A stretch of DNA of 9,360 nt from Bacteriovoracales bacterium (lineage in GTDB: Bacteria; Bdellovibrionota; Bacteriovoracia; Bacteriovoracales; Bacteriovoracaceae), in assembly GCA_007117175.1 (NCBI GenBank), contig SKGZ01000201.1, positions 1 to 9,360 of the forward strand, given 5' to 3'. Both the position numbers and the translations under genes were made by a program. Each line of letters begins with the position of its first letter. The stretch's first letter is position 1. The notes beneath the pieces were generated by a model. It was not told the origin of the DNA, did no database searches, and worked only from the letters and a program-made list of their open reading frames with translations. Below are positions 1 through 6,602 of this stretch, in pieces.

Positions 1-645
1 GATAACAACTTGGCGTTCTTTTAAACATTGGCGATAACATTGAAGGATATCTTCATTTTGCAAGGCCGTCGTTAAGTGCAGCCGTCCTTTGACATCAAAG
101 TCGCCGACAAATTTTTCAATGAATTTATTATTATAAAATAGGCTTTTTTCGTCGGGATCGATGGCAAAGATCCCCTCGGTGATACTATCAAAAATAATTT
201 TATTCTTATGGGCTTCATTTTTGATAATTTTTAATTGCTTCTCGATTTTTTTCTCTGGAAGAGTCAGAGCATTTTCAATCATCTGCATATCTTCATCATT
301 GTAGATAAGTTTTAATCCTAAAGACTTAGGTAGCCTTTCTTCTAAGTGGGTAATTTGAGCTAAAAGGACTTTAACTGTTCGAGAAAAATTCATAGAGATA
401 ATAAGAGCAAAGGTATAGAAAAGAAGGAAAAGTGGTAATTGCACGAAAAATAAATTGAAGTCGTAGCGATTAATCAATTGGTCTGCAGATTTTTCAGCCG
501 CCTGCTCAAAAAGGCTATAAAGAAACATTCTGTTGGATAGAAAAAGTGCAATTAAACTGGTGCCAATCACAATGAGGTGAAAGCGAATTAATCTTGCCAA
601 TAGCATCCATGGAACAACAAGTGGGCGATCTTCTAGGTCTTTCAC
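1..645 (-). CDS. PhoR-like sensor histidine kinase, N-terminal part (cut by window edge)
   Basis: The minus strand is open from a GTG at 645 to the window edge, giving 215 residues. The start is set by a strong ribosome binding site (TAAGGAG at 656-650, 4 nt from the GTG). The ATG two bases upstream is followed at once by TGA and cannot be used. Two hydrophobic segments (about residues 22-45 and 63-84) flank a short probable periplasmic loop. A charged linker with heptad-like Leu/Ile spacing (about 90-150) follows, then the beginning of a PAS-like domain with the typical DSITEGIFAID motif near 153-163. This TM-TM-PAS layout matches PhoR/WalK-type kinases; no clear HAMP domain is visible. The HisKA and ATPase domains would lie beyond position 1. 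The gene starts 8 nt after the response-regulator stop, so the two are surely co-transcribed and the kinase is its expected partner. The signal sensed cannot be told from this fragment. Confidence 0.85.
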   Translation of the reverse strand, partial: MKDLEDRPLVVPWMLLARLIRFHLIVIGTSLIALFLSNRMFLYSLFEQAAEKSADQLINRYDFNLFFVQLPLFLLFYTFALIISMNFSRTVKVLLAQITHLEERLPKSLGLKLIYNDEDMQMIENALTLPEKKIEKQLKIIKNEAHKNKIIFDSITEGIFAIDPDEKSLFYNNKFIEKFVGDFDVKGRLHLTTALQNEDILQCYRQCLKERQVVI

Positions 646-653
646 ATCTCTCC

Positions 654-1325
654 TTATTCTTGAGCCCTCAAGCGATAGCCAATACCGCGAATGGTTTCAA
701 TATAGTTTTGGTGATCCTTTAATTTTTTTCGCAGTCCTGCAATATGAGTATCAATAGTACGATTAGACACCGCAAAATTCTCCCCCAGAATTCTATTAAT
801 CATTTTCTCCCTAGTCAAAACTGCTCCAGGTTTTTCTGCCAAAAGCCGAATAATTTGAAACTCAGTTAGGGTCAGATTGATCTTTTCTTGTTCGATGCTC
901 ACTTGGCATTGCTCATGATCAATGACAATAGGTCCAATGACTACTTGATGATTGCTTGTTAAATTTCTGCGCAGCTGAGCTCGCATCCTGGCCAGCAGTA
1001 CATCTAAGTCAAAGGGTTTGGTGATATAATCGTCAGCTCCTGCATCTAGTCCTGCAATAATATTATCTGGCTGGGACAAAGCGGTCAGCATAATCACCGG
1101 CAAGTTAGCATTTTTTTTCTTAATCATTTGGCACAATTCTATGCCACTGGTTCCAGGGATCATCCAGTCCAGTAAATACAAATCAAACTCATCAGACTCC
1201 AAAATAGTCTGTTTGGCATTTTGCGCTTGCGTGACTAATTGGGCCTGATAACCGGCCTTTTGCACTTGGTGTAAAATAAGTTCACCAATATCATTTTCAT
1301 CTTCAATAATTAATATTTTATGCAT
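654..1325 (-). CDS. OmpR/PhoB-family response regulator
   Basis: A 223-residue, full-length two-domain transcription regulator. The receiver domain (about 1-120) has the acidic pair E8-D9, the phospho-acceptor D53 in the PhoB-like context DWMIPG, the switch residues T81 and Y100, and the invariant K103 in KPF. The winged-helix DNA-binding domain (about 126-220) contains LTLTEFQIIRLL and the recognition-helix motif NRTIDTHIAGLRKKL, and ends with the usual IRGIGYRL. Both DWMxPG and RTxDxHI are common in PhoB, but other OmpR-type regulators also carry them, so a role in phosphate control is only a guess. It is the first gene of a minus-strand operon with the sensor kinase and is divergent from the lipoprotein operon, 93 bp away. 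No good Shine-Dalgarno sequence precedes the ATG. Confidence 0.95.
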   Translation of the reverse strand: MHKILIIEDENDIGELILHQVQKAGYQAQLVTQAQNAKQTILESDEFDLYLLDWMIPGTSGIELCQMIKKKNANLPVIMLTALSQPDNIIAGLDAGADDYITKPFDLDVLLARMRAQLRRNLTSNHQVVIGPIVIDHEQCQVSIEQEKINLTLTEFQIIRLLAEKPGAVLTREKMINRILGENFAVSNRTIDTHIAGLRKKLKDHQNYIETIRGIGYRLRAQE

Positions 1326-1340
1326 AGCTAAGTCTACAAT

Positions 1341-1346
1341 ATCATA
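1341..1346 (-). promoter_or_regulatory. Possible -10 box for the response-regulator operon
   Basis: The minus strand reads TATGAT here, five of six matches to the sigma-70 -10 consensus, ending 15 nt before the ATG at 1325. No convincing -35 box lies at 16-18 bp, although a GATGA-gcg-TCATC inverted repeat (1354-1366) occupies part of that region and could bind a regulator. Low confidence. Confidence 0.25.
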
Positions 1347-1380
1347 GGTAAAAGATGAGCGTCATCATTAATTCCAGTGA

Positions 1381-1409
1381 TTGACTTGGCACTCACTTGC
1401 TTAGACAAT
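1381..1409 (+). promoter_or_regulatory. Putative sigma-70 promoter of the lipoprotein operon
   Basis: TTGACT (1381-1386, five of six matches to the -35 consensus) is followed after 17 bp by GACAAT (1404-1409, four of six matches to the -10 consensus). A start about 7 nt downstream would fall at about 1416, only a few bases before the ATG at 1419. The leader would then be almost absent, which agrees with the lack of a Shine-Dalgarno sequence before that ATG. It also argues against the in-frame upstream GTG at 1377. Confidence 0.45.
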
Positions 1410-1418
1410 AAGTCGTCG

Positions 1419-2372
1419 ATGAAAAACTATAGACTTCTTTTTACAGTTTTTTTTATTTATAGCTGTTCCCACAGTTCTCTCAAAACTGCTGAAAAATTGC
1501 CAGCATGGTTTCATCATCCCTCTGAGTATTGCTCAGCTTGGCAGATTTGTGCCAGTGCAGAAGGTGAGAGTTTGGAATTGGCGCAAAACTTGGCCAGGGC
1601 CAATCTCTCTTCTCAATTAATCACTCAAGTGAGCTATCATTATGAAAACAGAGCAGTGCTTACGAGTGAAGACATTGATTCTCAGTACAGTGAACTGGCC
1701 CAGAGGACTGTGCAAAGTCAAAGTGAATTGGTTTTAGCTGGTGTCAGTGTGCGAGAGCAACAAAAGGTGGATCAAAGCTACTATGTCTTAGTCAGCCTTG
1801 ATCGCCAATTGATGGCCAGGCGTTTACGGGAGCAGATGGAGCAGGTGGATGAGAAGATGAAGGATTTTTTTGAAGCGAAGGATCGAATTTTTTACACTCC
1901 TTTGCGCACACTTTTTGATGAAAGAGAGCAATTAGCAAGTCTTTACTTAGTGGTTCAAGGCTCGAGTTTTCCCAGACGCTATAGTTTGACTGAGTTAAGG
2001 GCCTACCGTCAGCAAAATCCTCAACACACTTTTTTAATTGTGGATGAGTCCAGTGATGAACATCAGTTTTTAGATGGCATTAGTGCTCGCTTCTCCTCCA
2101 GTGGCCACTTTGTCATCACTCGTCCTAGTGAGAAATATGATCGAAAATTAATTTTTCGTCTGGAAAAAGAAGAGCAACATCTGAATGTGGAAGGTTTTGT
2201 TCGTTATAAGTTGACTGCCAACTTAATTCATCAAAATCCATCAGGGGTAGAATTGGGCAAAATATCCTTAAGCTCGACCACAACCGGGCGAAGTCTAGTT
2301 CATTGTATTGAAAAAGCCCAAAACGAATTAGTGCCACAAATAGAGAAGAAGCTTTTAAATCTTAATCTATAA
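1419..2372 (+). CDS. LPP20-family lipoprotein with C-terminal extension
   Basis: 317 residues from the ATG at 1419. An in-frame GTG at 1377 would add 14 residues but would bury the signal peptide, so the ATG is preferred. The signal peptide MKNYRLLFTVFFIYSC ends in a slightly atypical lipobox (IYSC, Cys16). The +2 residue is Ser, not Asp, which suggests outer-membrane sorting. Residues about 28-135 fit the LPP20 fold: PAWF, the CASAEG turn, then a helix rich in Ala (LAQNLARANLSSQL) and a strand YYVLVSLDR. Residues about 155-317 form a second domain ending in a pattern (LTANLIHQNPSGVELGKI, then a TTGRS turn and a long helix) that recalls LPP20/FlgT-type secretion-linked lipoproteins. I cannot name that domain. 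This is the first gene of a four-lipoprotein operon; the next gene follows after 9 nt. The precise role is unknown; a structural part in the envelope is inferred. Confidence 0.85.
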   Translation: MKNYRLLFTVFFIYSCSHSSLKTAEKLPAWFHHPSEYCSAWQICASAEGESLELAQNLARANLSSQLITQVSYHYENRAVLTSEDIDSQYSELAQRTVQSQSELVLAGVSVREQQKVDQSYYVLVSLDRQLMARRLREQMEQVDEKMKDFFEAKDRIFYTPLRTLFDEREQLASLYLVVQGSSFPRRYSLTELRAYRQQNPQHTFLIVDESSDEHQFLDGISARFSSSGHFVITRPSEKYDRKLIFRLEKEEQHLNVEGFVRYKLTANLIHQNPSGVELGKISLSSTTTGRSLVHCIEKAQNELVPQIEKKLLNLNL

Positions 2373-2381
2373 AAAGGAGAG

Positions 2382-3080
2382 ATGATGAAAATGAATGTAC
2401 TTATGATCTTAATGCTGATTGTTTCTTGTGCTAGAAGTCCTCAGAAAAGAGAGTTAGAAGACAAGGATCAGTCTAGGACAATTAAAAAGGACTATATTGT
2501 TCGTGATGCCAGTTCATCCTTGCGACCGGGGTGGATTGTTTCGGCTACCGACTGGGCCCATCTTCGAGCGAAGAAAGATAAGACCATTGACACCGCTACT
2601 TTTCGCTATTTCTCATTTGAAACGGAGCCGCGAACCTCTCGCGAAATGGCCTGCAATTTGGCTAAGGCTAATGTGAGAGCAGACGTTGCTTCAGAAATTA
2701 CTACTTTTATTCAAAAGACCTTAGCAGAGACCACTGAAGGACAAACCAGTATTGATCCTGAAAATCCCGAGACATTACCTTTAAGATCATTTGTACAAAA
2801 TGAGCTAATTGAAAAAGTGCAAGCGGTTCTCACAGGTGCTTCCATTGAAAAGACCTATTGGGAGTTAAGGCAGTATCAACAGGCCTTGGGAGCTGCTAGA
2901 GACTATCGTGCCTTCACTTGTGCGGTGTTAGTGAGAATGAGTCATGAGATTATTCAGCGCTCTCTTGATCAAGTTCGTCGAGAGATGATGAATCGCGCTA
3001 GCAATGAGGATCTTAAGCAGAATATTGAGAAGGCCCTGGAAAAAGCAGATGAAGACTTTAAAAACCTAAGGGGAGTGTAA
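2382..3080 (+). CDS. LPP20-like lipoprotein
   Basis: 232 residues from ATG 2382; the adjacent ATG 2385 lies 5 nt from the AAGGAG site (2374-2379) and may be the true start. A short signal peptide ends in the lipobox IVSC (Cys16), followed by Ala, consistent with the outer membrane. Residues about 50-190 resemble LPP20 proteins: PGWIVSATDW, then an Ala-rich helix (MACNLAKANVRADVASEI), a variable acidic stretch, a helix ending in VLTGASIEKTYWELRQY, and a strand YRAFTCAVLVRMS. The last 45 residues are a charged helix, probably a coiled coil (VRREMMNRASNEDLKQNIEKAL). It is shorter than the preceding paralogue and lacks its second domain. The two proteins may pair, but this is inference. The lpoB-like gene follows after one base, with its ribosome site inside this coding end. 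Confidence 0.85.
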   Translation: MMKMNVLMILMLIVSCARSPQKRELEDKDQSRTIKKDYIVRDASSSLRPGWIVSATDWAHLRAKKDKTIDTATFRYFSFETEPRTSREMACNLAKANVRADVASEITTFIQKTLAETTEGQTSIDPENPETLPLRSFVQNELIEKVQAVLTGASIEKTYWELRQYQQALGAARDYRAFTCAVLVRMSHEIIQRSLDQVRREMMNRASNEDLKQNIEKALEKADEDFKNLRGV

Positions 3081-3081
3081 A

Positions 3082-3687
3082 ATGAAGATAGTATTTTTTT
3101 TAAGTGTATTACTCTTGAGTTCCTGTGGCGGCTTTAAGGCTTCACGAGTGGATAGTGAAACCTCTGATGATAAGGCATTGAGTATTACTGATAATTGGGT
3201 CGTGCGTGATACCGAAAATGCCATTGCAGATATCATGACTCAAATTAAGAGCCACAGAGGATTGCAAAATTATATTGCACGCAAAGGACTTAAGCAGCCG
3301 GCCCTGTTTATTGCAGAAATTCAAAATGAAACCTCTGAAGCCTATTTTCCCATTAGTGATTTAAACGATGAGTTTCTCAATGAGCTTTCCATTGCTGGTC
3401 AGTTTATTTTGATTGATGAAGCCGCTAGAAATCGCTTGCTGGAAGAGGTGACCTATCATAATGATGGAATGGTGGATCCTGAAACTGCTAAAAATATTGG
3501 CAGACAGACGGGTGCGGACCTGCTGGTTTTTGGTAATGTCTTGATGACTCCAGAGAGCCGAGGTGGCAAGACTCTTAAGCAGTATCGAGTCAATATTCGC
3601 ATGACTGACTTAGAGCGTGGAGTTGAAGTCTTTAGGGGCAGAACTCAAGTTCATAAATACTCACAGCAGAAGAAATTTGGTTGGTAG
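3082..3687 (+). CDS. lpoB: LpoB-like lipoprotein (penicillin-binding protein activator family)
   Basis: 201 residues. A strong AAGGGGAG site (3068-3075) lies 6 nt before the ATG. The signal peptide ends in lipobox LSSC (Cys15), followed by Gly, consistent with outer-membrane anchoring. Residues about 70-201 match the LpoB family: KQPALFIAEIQNETSE, a strand/helix with FLNELSIAGQFILIDEAARNRLLEE, then ETAKNIGRQTGADLLVFGNV and the YRVNIRMTDLERGVEVF strand pair, ending in FGW. In E. coli LpoB is an outer-membrane lipoprotein that reaches through peptidoglycan and stimulates PBP1B. Homologues outside gammaproteobacteria often sit in LPP20/COG3014 clusters and their partner is less certain, so activity toward a PBP is inferred here. 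The N-terminal linker (about 16-65) is short, as in non-enteric members. Its 3' end overlaps the next gene. Confidence 0.85.
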   Translation: MKIVFFLSVLLLSSCGGFKASRVDSETSDDKALSITDNWVVRDTENAIADIMTQIKSHRGLQNYIARKGLKQPALFIAEIQNETSEAYFPISDLNDEFLNELSIAGQFILIDEAARNRLLEEVTYHNDGMVDPETAKNIGRQTGADLLVFGNVLMTPESRGGKTLKQYRVNIRMTDLERGVEVFRGRTQVHKYSQQKKFGW

Positions 3688-5326
3688 TTTACCCTATATC
3701 CTTATTTTTCTTTTGATTGGTTGCGCCGGCAGCGATGAGCGCTGGCGCACTGAATACCGAGAAGCTTTCCGCGACAAGAATTTTGAATTGGCTCATGAGC
3801 TTTTAGAAAAGGGGCCATATCATGAGGATGATAAAAGTCGGTTACTCTATCGAATGGAGAAGGCCAGTCTTTACTTTCATCAAGGTGATTGTGAAAAAGC
3901 AGGACATGAATTTCATCAGGCTAAAGAAGAGAGCACTCGCCTGCGCACTATTTCACTGAGTCGCAAAATGGGAGCGTTTTTTACAGGTGATCAAAATGAT
4001 GACTTTCGCGGTAGTCTTTTCGAGCAATCCTATGTTTATTTTTATTCGGCCTTAAGTCATTATCAATGTCATCTTAAGTCTGGTCAACGACAAGAACTTT
4101 TTCGCGCAAGAGCGGATCTCTTGGCGTGGAATCAATTTTTTGAGACCTTGCAAAGAGATTATCCTTTTAAAACCTTGTACTTTAATGATGTCTTTGCCAA
4201 ATTTTTTGCGGCTTTAGTACACGAGCAAATTGGCTCTTCTCAGGATCGTCAAATTGCCTTGCAACTTTATAAAGATGCTTATCAGATCTCTCAAGTTGTT
4301 CCGCTGCAATACCAAGATTACTCCGCTGAGGCTGATCAATTTGTGGCAAAAATTTATGACGTTTTAAAAGATGATGGTAAGTATGAGCAAATTGATGCTA
4401 GCGTGATGGGGAATCAGCGCTTACAAGATTTGCAAAATAAAATTCTCTATCAGCGGTTTATGTTAGCTGCCAGAATTCGCCCCCGAGAATTAAGAGAGGA
4501 TCGCAAGCTTTTTGAGCAACTGAGTATTGAGCAACAAAAGCAAATTAGAGAGCAAAAAAATAGTTCTTTAAAAGTGATTATTGCTGAGAACCTTTTACCA
4601 CCCAAGCAGGCTAAGAAAATTGATCTAAGCTTGCGTGCGGCTTTTGATGAAAATGCCAGTGGAAAACAAGCGGCTCTTTCGGCCATTGGCTACGTGGCCA
4701 TGAGCGCTTTTGCTTATAATGTGCTCAATATTCGCCCAGCGATGCATCAGGGTGTTTATGTCAGCTCTCATGGAGCTTCTTATTATGGAGTGAATGATTT
4801 TGTCACCGTGGCGGCCAGTGAAGCAGGTCTTGGCTTTGAAGTTTTTGCCTGGCCCAATAAGATCAGTCCTGGGGTTGGAGAGTTAGCCGTCTATGATGAG
4901 CAAGCTGAGTTGGTGCAAACTTCCCCCACCGTTTTAGTCTCAGCGCTAGGATCGATCGCTCACCGCAGTGCTGAAGAAAACTCCACCCAGCGAGTTCTTA
5001 GTCAGGGCACTAAGTTTGTTCTTAAACATGTGATCGCCATGGCCAGTGCTTACACCCTTTATAAAACGATGAGTAACAGTGAATCCTCCCAAGCTTTTGC
5101 CGGTGTTGCCGCACTGGCTACCTATGTTTCTGCCACCAGGCTTTTGGAGAGCGCTCATCGTGCTGACACTCGCTATTGGAGCACTCTTCCTCACAATTTA
5201 TGGTATGCCGATCTGGATCTATCCCCTGGTGAGTACAAACTGTACCTGAGCAAAGATAAGCAAAAAAACTTTCTGTCCAATGTGACCATCACCGATCAAA
5301 GTGAGATCCTCTACTGGCGGCACTAA
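3677..5326 (+). CDS. COG3014-like lipoprotein, TTG start
   Basis: 549 residues from the TTG at 3677, which overlaps the end of the preceding gene by 11 nt. I prefer this start because it puts the lipobox LIGC at Cys16, matching Cys15-16 in the three upstream genes, and because AGAAGAAAT precedes it. A GTG at 3617 would add 20 residues before the signal peptide. The TTG start gives no positive N-region charge, so the start is not certain. The N-terminal half (about 20-250) is helical and repeat-like, with FEQSYVYFYSALSHYQ and later FAKFFAALVHEQIG plus ALQLYKDAYQIS, as in COG3014 proteins. A central segment has VIIAENLLPPKQAKKI. The C-terminal part has two hydrophobic or small-residue-rich stretches, then the family signature DTRYWSTLP (from 497) and LSPGEYKLYL. 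COG3014 proteins are uncharacterised and typically neighbour LpoB and LPP20 genes. A shared envelope complex is inferred. Confidence 0.85.
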   Translation: MVGSLPYILIFLLIGCAGSDERWRTEYREAFRDKNFELAHELLEKGPYHEDDKSRLLYRMEKASLYFHQGDCEKAGHEFHQAKEESTRLRTISLSRKMGAFFTGDQNDDFRGSLFEQSYVYFYSALSHYQCHLKSGQRQELFRARADLLAWNQFFETLQRDYPFKTLYFNDVFAKFFAALVHEQIGSSQDRQIALQLYKDAYQISQVVPLQYQDYSAEADQFVAKIYDVLKDDGKYEQIDASVMGNQRLQDLQNKILYQRFMLAARIRPRELREDRKLFEQLSIEQQKQIREQKNSSLKVIIAENLLPPKQAKKIDLSLRAAFDENASGKQAALSAIGYVAMSAFAYNVLNIRPAMHQGVYVSSHGASYYGVNDFVTVAASEAGLGFEVFAWPNKISPGVGELAVYDEQAELVQTSPTVLVSALGSIAHRSAEENSTQRVLSQGTKFVLKHVIAMASAYTLYKTMSNSESSQAFAGVAALATYVSATRLLESAHRADTRYWSTLPHNLWYADLDLSPGEYKLYLSKDKQKNFLSNVTITDQSEILYWRH

Positions 5327-5367
5327 CTCGTTGCGTGATTCTTTTTTTCTTTTTTTAAATTGCACTT

Positions 5368-5389
5368 GTACTTTGTTTGATCAAAGTGC
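5368..5389 (+). promoter_or_regulatory. Possible antiterminator hairpin competing with the downstream terminator
   Basis: GTACTTTG (5368-5375) can pair with CAAAGTGC (5382-5389) as an 8-bp stem with one G-U pair and a TTTGAT loop. The same CAAAGTGC forms most of the 5' arm of the terminator at 5380-5404, whose 3' arm contains a second identical GTACTTTG (5395-5402). The two folds exclude each other, as in transcription attenuators. It works only if transcripts begin upstream of about 5365, either by read-through from the lipoprotein operon or from a weak promoter-like pair (TTGCGT 5331-5336, TTTAAA 5354-5359, 17 bp apart). Confidence 0.35.
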
Positions 5390-5409
5390 TAGAAGTACTT
5401 TGATTTTTT
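5380..5409 (+). terminator. Rho-independent terminator
   Basis: ATCAAAGTGCT (5380-5390) and AGTACTTTGAT (5394-5404) form an 11-bp stem with a single G-U pair and an AGA loop, directly followed by a T-tract (5404-5409). It ends the four-lipoprotein operon 54 nt after the last stop. Its T-tract stops only 3 nt before the ribosome site of the next gene, which leaves no room for a promoter between them. Confidence 0.85.
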
Positions 5410-5412
5410 ATC

Positions 5413-5418
5413 GAGGAG
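5413..5418 (+). promoter_or_regulatory. Ribosome binding site of the first paralogue gene
   Basis: GAGGAG lies 7 nt before ATG 5426 and 10 nt before the adjacent in-frame ATG 5429, favouring the first. It sits just behind the terminator T-tract, so any transcript of the gene must pass through or start within the terminator region. Confidence 0.7.
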
Positions 5419-5425
5419 TTAAAGA

Positions 5426-5947
5426 ATGATGAATAAATTCTTAGTTGGATTGCTATTGATTGCAAGTCTGTCTGGCCATAGTGAGAGCTTATGTTTTGAT
5501 GCCCATGTGCAAAAGGCTCAGAAGAAGAGCTATCAAGCTGCTTTCCAAAACAGCGATACCTTTATGGACATGCGATGGAAGGATGATAACCATAAGGTGG
5601 TGGGGGCGATTTGGGTTCTGGTTGGCGTTGGAGCTGCTGGTCCTTTGCCGATTCTTATTGGTGGAGTGGGGGCAGCAGTTTTAACTAAGTCAGTTAGTGC
5701 CTCAATTCAGGAGCCACGTTATCAATTGCTCCGTGATCTATTGAGCGCAGAAGCGGTCAATTATAATTCAGCAGTTTTTAAACGTTTTTATCGTGCAGCT
5801 CAAAAGCGCGATGCTGAAATCAGCGAACAGCAGTTAATTGAAATGATGGTTGAGAAAATTGTGGATGGAAGTTTTTGTCGTGAAAATGGTCGCCCTTACA
5901 GCTTTTTAAGAATGAGAAGAGCTGTTTTAAAAGAAATAAGTCAATAG
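5426..5947 (+). CDS. Exported protein of unknown function, paralogue 1 (CFDAH / FCRxNGRPY)
   Basis: 173 residues. A Sec signal peptide (about 1-21) precedes LCFDAH with Cys23; no lipobox is present, so the product is probably periplasmic, secreted or anchored by its second hydrophobic stretch. Residues 58-87 form a long Gly/Ala/Val-rich hydrophobic segment (GAIWVLVGVGAAGPLPILIG) that resembles a glycine-zipper membrane helix or hairpin. The C-terminal domain (about 97-172) contains PRYQLLRDL, VFKRFYRAAQKR and the motif FCRENGRPYSFLRMRR with Cys151. Cys23 and Cys151 could form a disulphide. The next gene, 10 nt downstream, encodes a protein sharing both end motifs but not the hydrophobic segment. 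I do not recognise the family. The coding call is secure: there is a good ribosome site and the motifs are conserved between the two copies. Confidence 0.85.
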   Translation: MMNKFLVGLLLIASLSGHSESLCFDAHVQKAQKKSYQAAFQNSDTFMDMRWKDDNHKVVGAIWVLVGVGAAGPLPILIGGVGAAVLTKSVSASIQEPRYQLLRDLLSAEAVNYNSAVFKRFYRAAQKRDAEISEQQLIEMMVEKIVDGSFCRENGRPYSFLRMRRAVLKEISQ

Positions 5948-5957
5948 GGAGTTAAGG

Positions 5958-6515
5958 ATGAAATTATTAATGAGTTTTATTTTATTTTTGAGCGCCTTGA
6001 GTGGTTTAGCCAATAGTGCATGCTTTGATGCTCACGCCAAACAAGTCATTGATAAGATGTACCCTGAGTTTAGGCAGCTACAAAAAGAAAAACAAGTGAA
6101 AGATGCCCATCAGATTGCTGCTGAAATTGCACTTTGGCAGGCGCGATTTAATGGAACTGTTATTTCTGAAGATCCAGTGGAGGTTCGCGGAATCGGTGAG
6201 CCTGATCCTGAAAAATCAATTATTGGTTCCATTCAAAAATCTCGCTATGAACTTTTGGCCCATATGATGGCCTTTGTAGGAACTGAACAGGAAAAAGAAA
6301 TTTATCAGTCCCGTGTTTTTCAAAGGGTTTTCAAATCAGCACAAAGACGCAATCCAGAAGTGACTCAAAGGCAATTAGTTGAAGCTTATGTTCGCAATAT
6401 CGAAAATGGATGTTTTTGCCGTAAAAACGGCAGACCTTATACCTTTATGCGAATGACACGAAAACTTTTGGACAGTATTCCTGGTGCATTTAATGGCCAT
6501 AGACTTCCACGTTAG
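5958..6515 (+). CDS. Exported protein of unknown function, paralogue 2 (CFDAH / FCRxNGRPY)
   Basis: 185 residues, with GGGAG (5947-5951) 6 nt before the ATG. The signal peptide (about 1-20) ends near ANSA before CFDAH (Cys22). N-S-A-C is not a good lipobox, so signal peptidase I cleavage is more likely. The middle (about 30-90) is polar, with a charged helix and a Pro/Glu-rich patch, where paralogue 1 has a hydrophobic segment. The C-terminal domain (about 96-171) aligns with paralogue 1 through SRYELL, RVFQRVFKSAQRR and CFCRKNGRPYTFMRM. It has an additional Cys152 next to Cys154. The tail GAFNGHRLPR is unique. It is evidently a tandem duplicate that diverged mainly in the centre. Function unknown; the same operon as paralogue 1. 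Confidence 0.85.
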   Translation: MKLLMSFILFLSALSGLANSACFDAHAKQVIDKMYPEFRQLQKEKQVKDAHQIAAEIALWQARFNGTVISEDPVEVRGIGEPDPEKSIIGSIQKSRYELLAHMMAFVGTEQEKEIYQSRVFQRVFKSAQRRNPEVTQRQLVEAYVRNIENGCFCRKNGRPYTFMRMTRKLLDSIPGAFNGHRLPR

Positions 6516-6558
6516 AGATTTCAACTTAAGCTATTGAATTTACTTTGGATCTTCTTTT

Positions 6559-6602
6559 ATAATATGCATTTCTGTTGCATATTATCATGATATAATGCAT
6601 TA
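6559..6602. repeat. Nested AT-rich palindromes upstream of the ART-like gene (operator candidate)
   Basis: ATAATATGCA (6559-6568) and TGCATATTAT (6576-6585) form a perfect 10-bp inverted repeat with a 7-nt spacer. It is followed by the overlapping palindrome TATCATGATA (6583-6592) and then by TAATGCATTA (6593-6602). The ATAAT/GCAT core recurs in both orientations. No T-tract follows, so a terminator is unlikely. A multi-site operator for a dimeric regulator of the gene at 6644 is the best reading, but AT-rich sequence yields palindromes by chance more easily. Confidence 0.5.

Noticed and set aside
1350..1385. Possible Pho box between the divergent operons
   Set aside because: Only one half resembles the 7-mer (GCGTCAT) and no second copy lies at the expected 11-bp spacing.
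1377..1418. In-frame GTG start extending the first LPP20-like gene by 14 residues
   Set aside because: It would place a polar stretch before the signal peptide, has no ribosome site, and lies upstream of the best promoter's start point.
5341..5357. Long T-run just after the lipoprotein operon, considered as a terminator tail
   Set aside because: No adequate stem precedes it; the hairpin at 5380-5404 is far stronger.
5460..5684. 74-codon open frame overlapping the first paralogue gene
   Set aside because: It is a shifted frame inside a well-supported gene, lacks a ribosome site and shows no plausible protein features.
6517..6540. TTCAA/TTGAA hairpin after the second paralogue gene, considered as a terminator
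   Set aside because: Only a 5-bp AT-rich stem with a 9-nt loop and no good T-tract.
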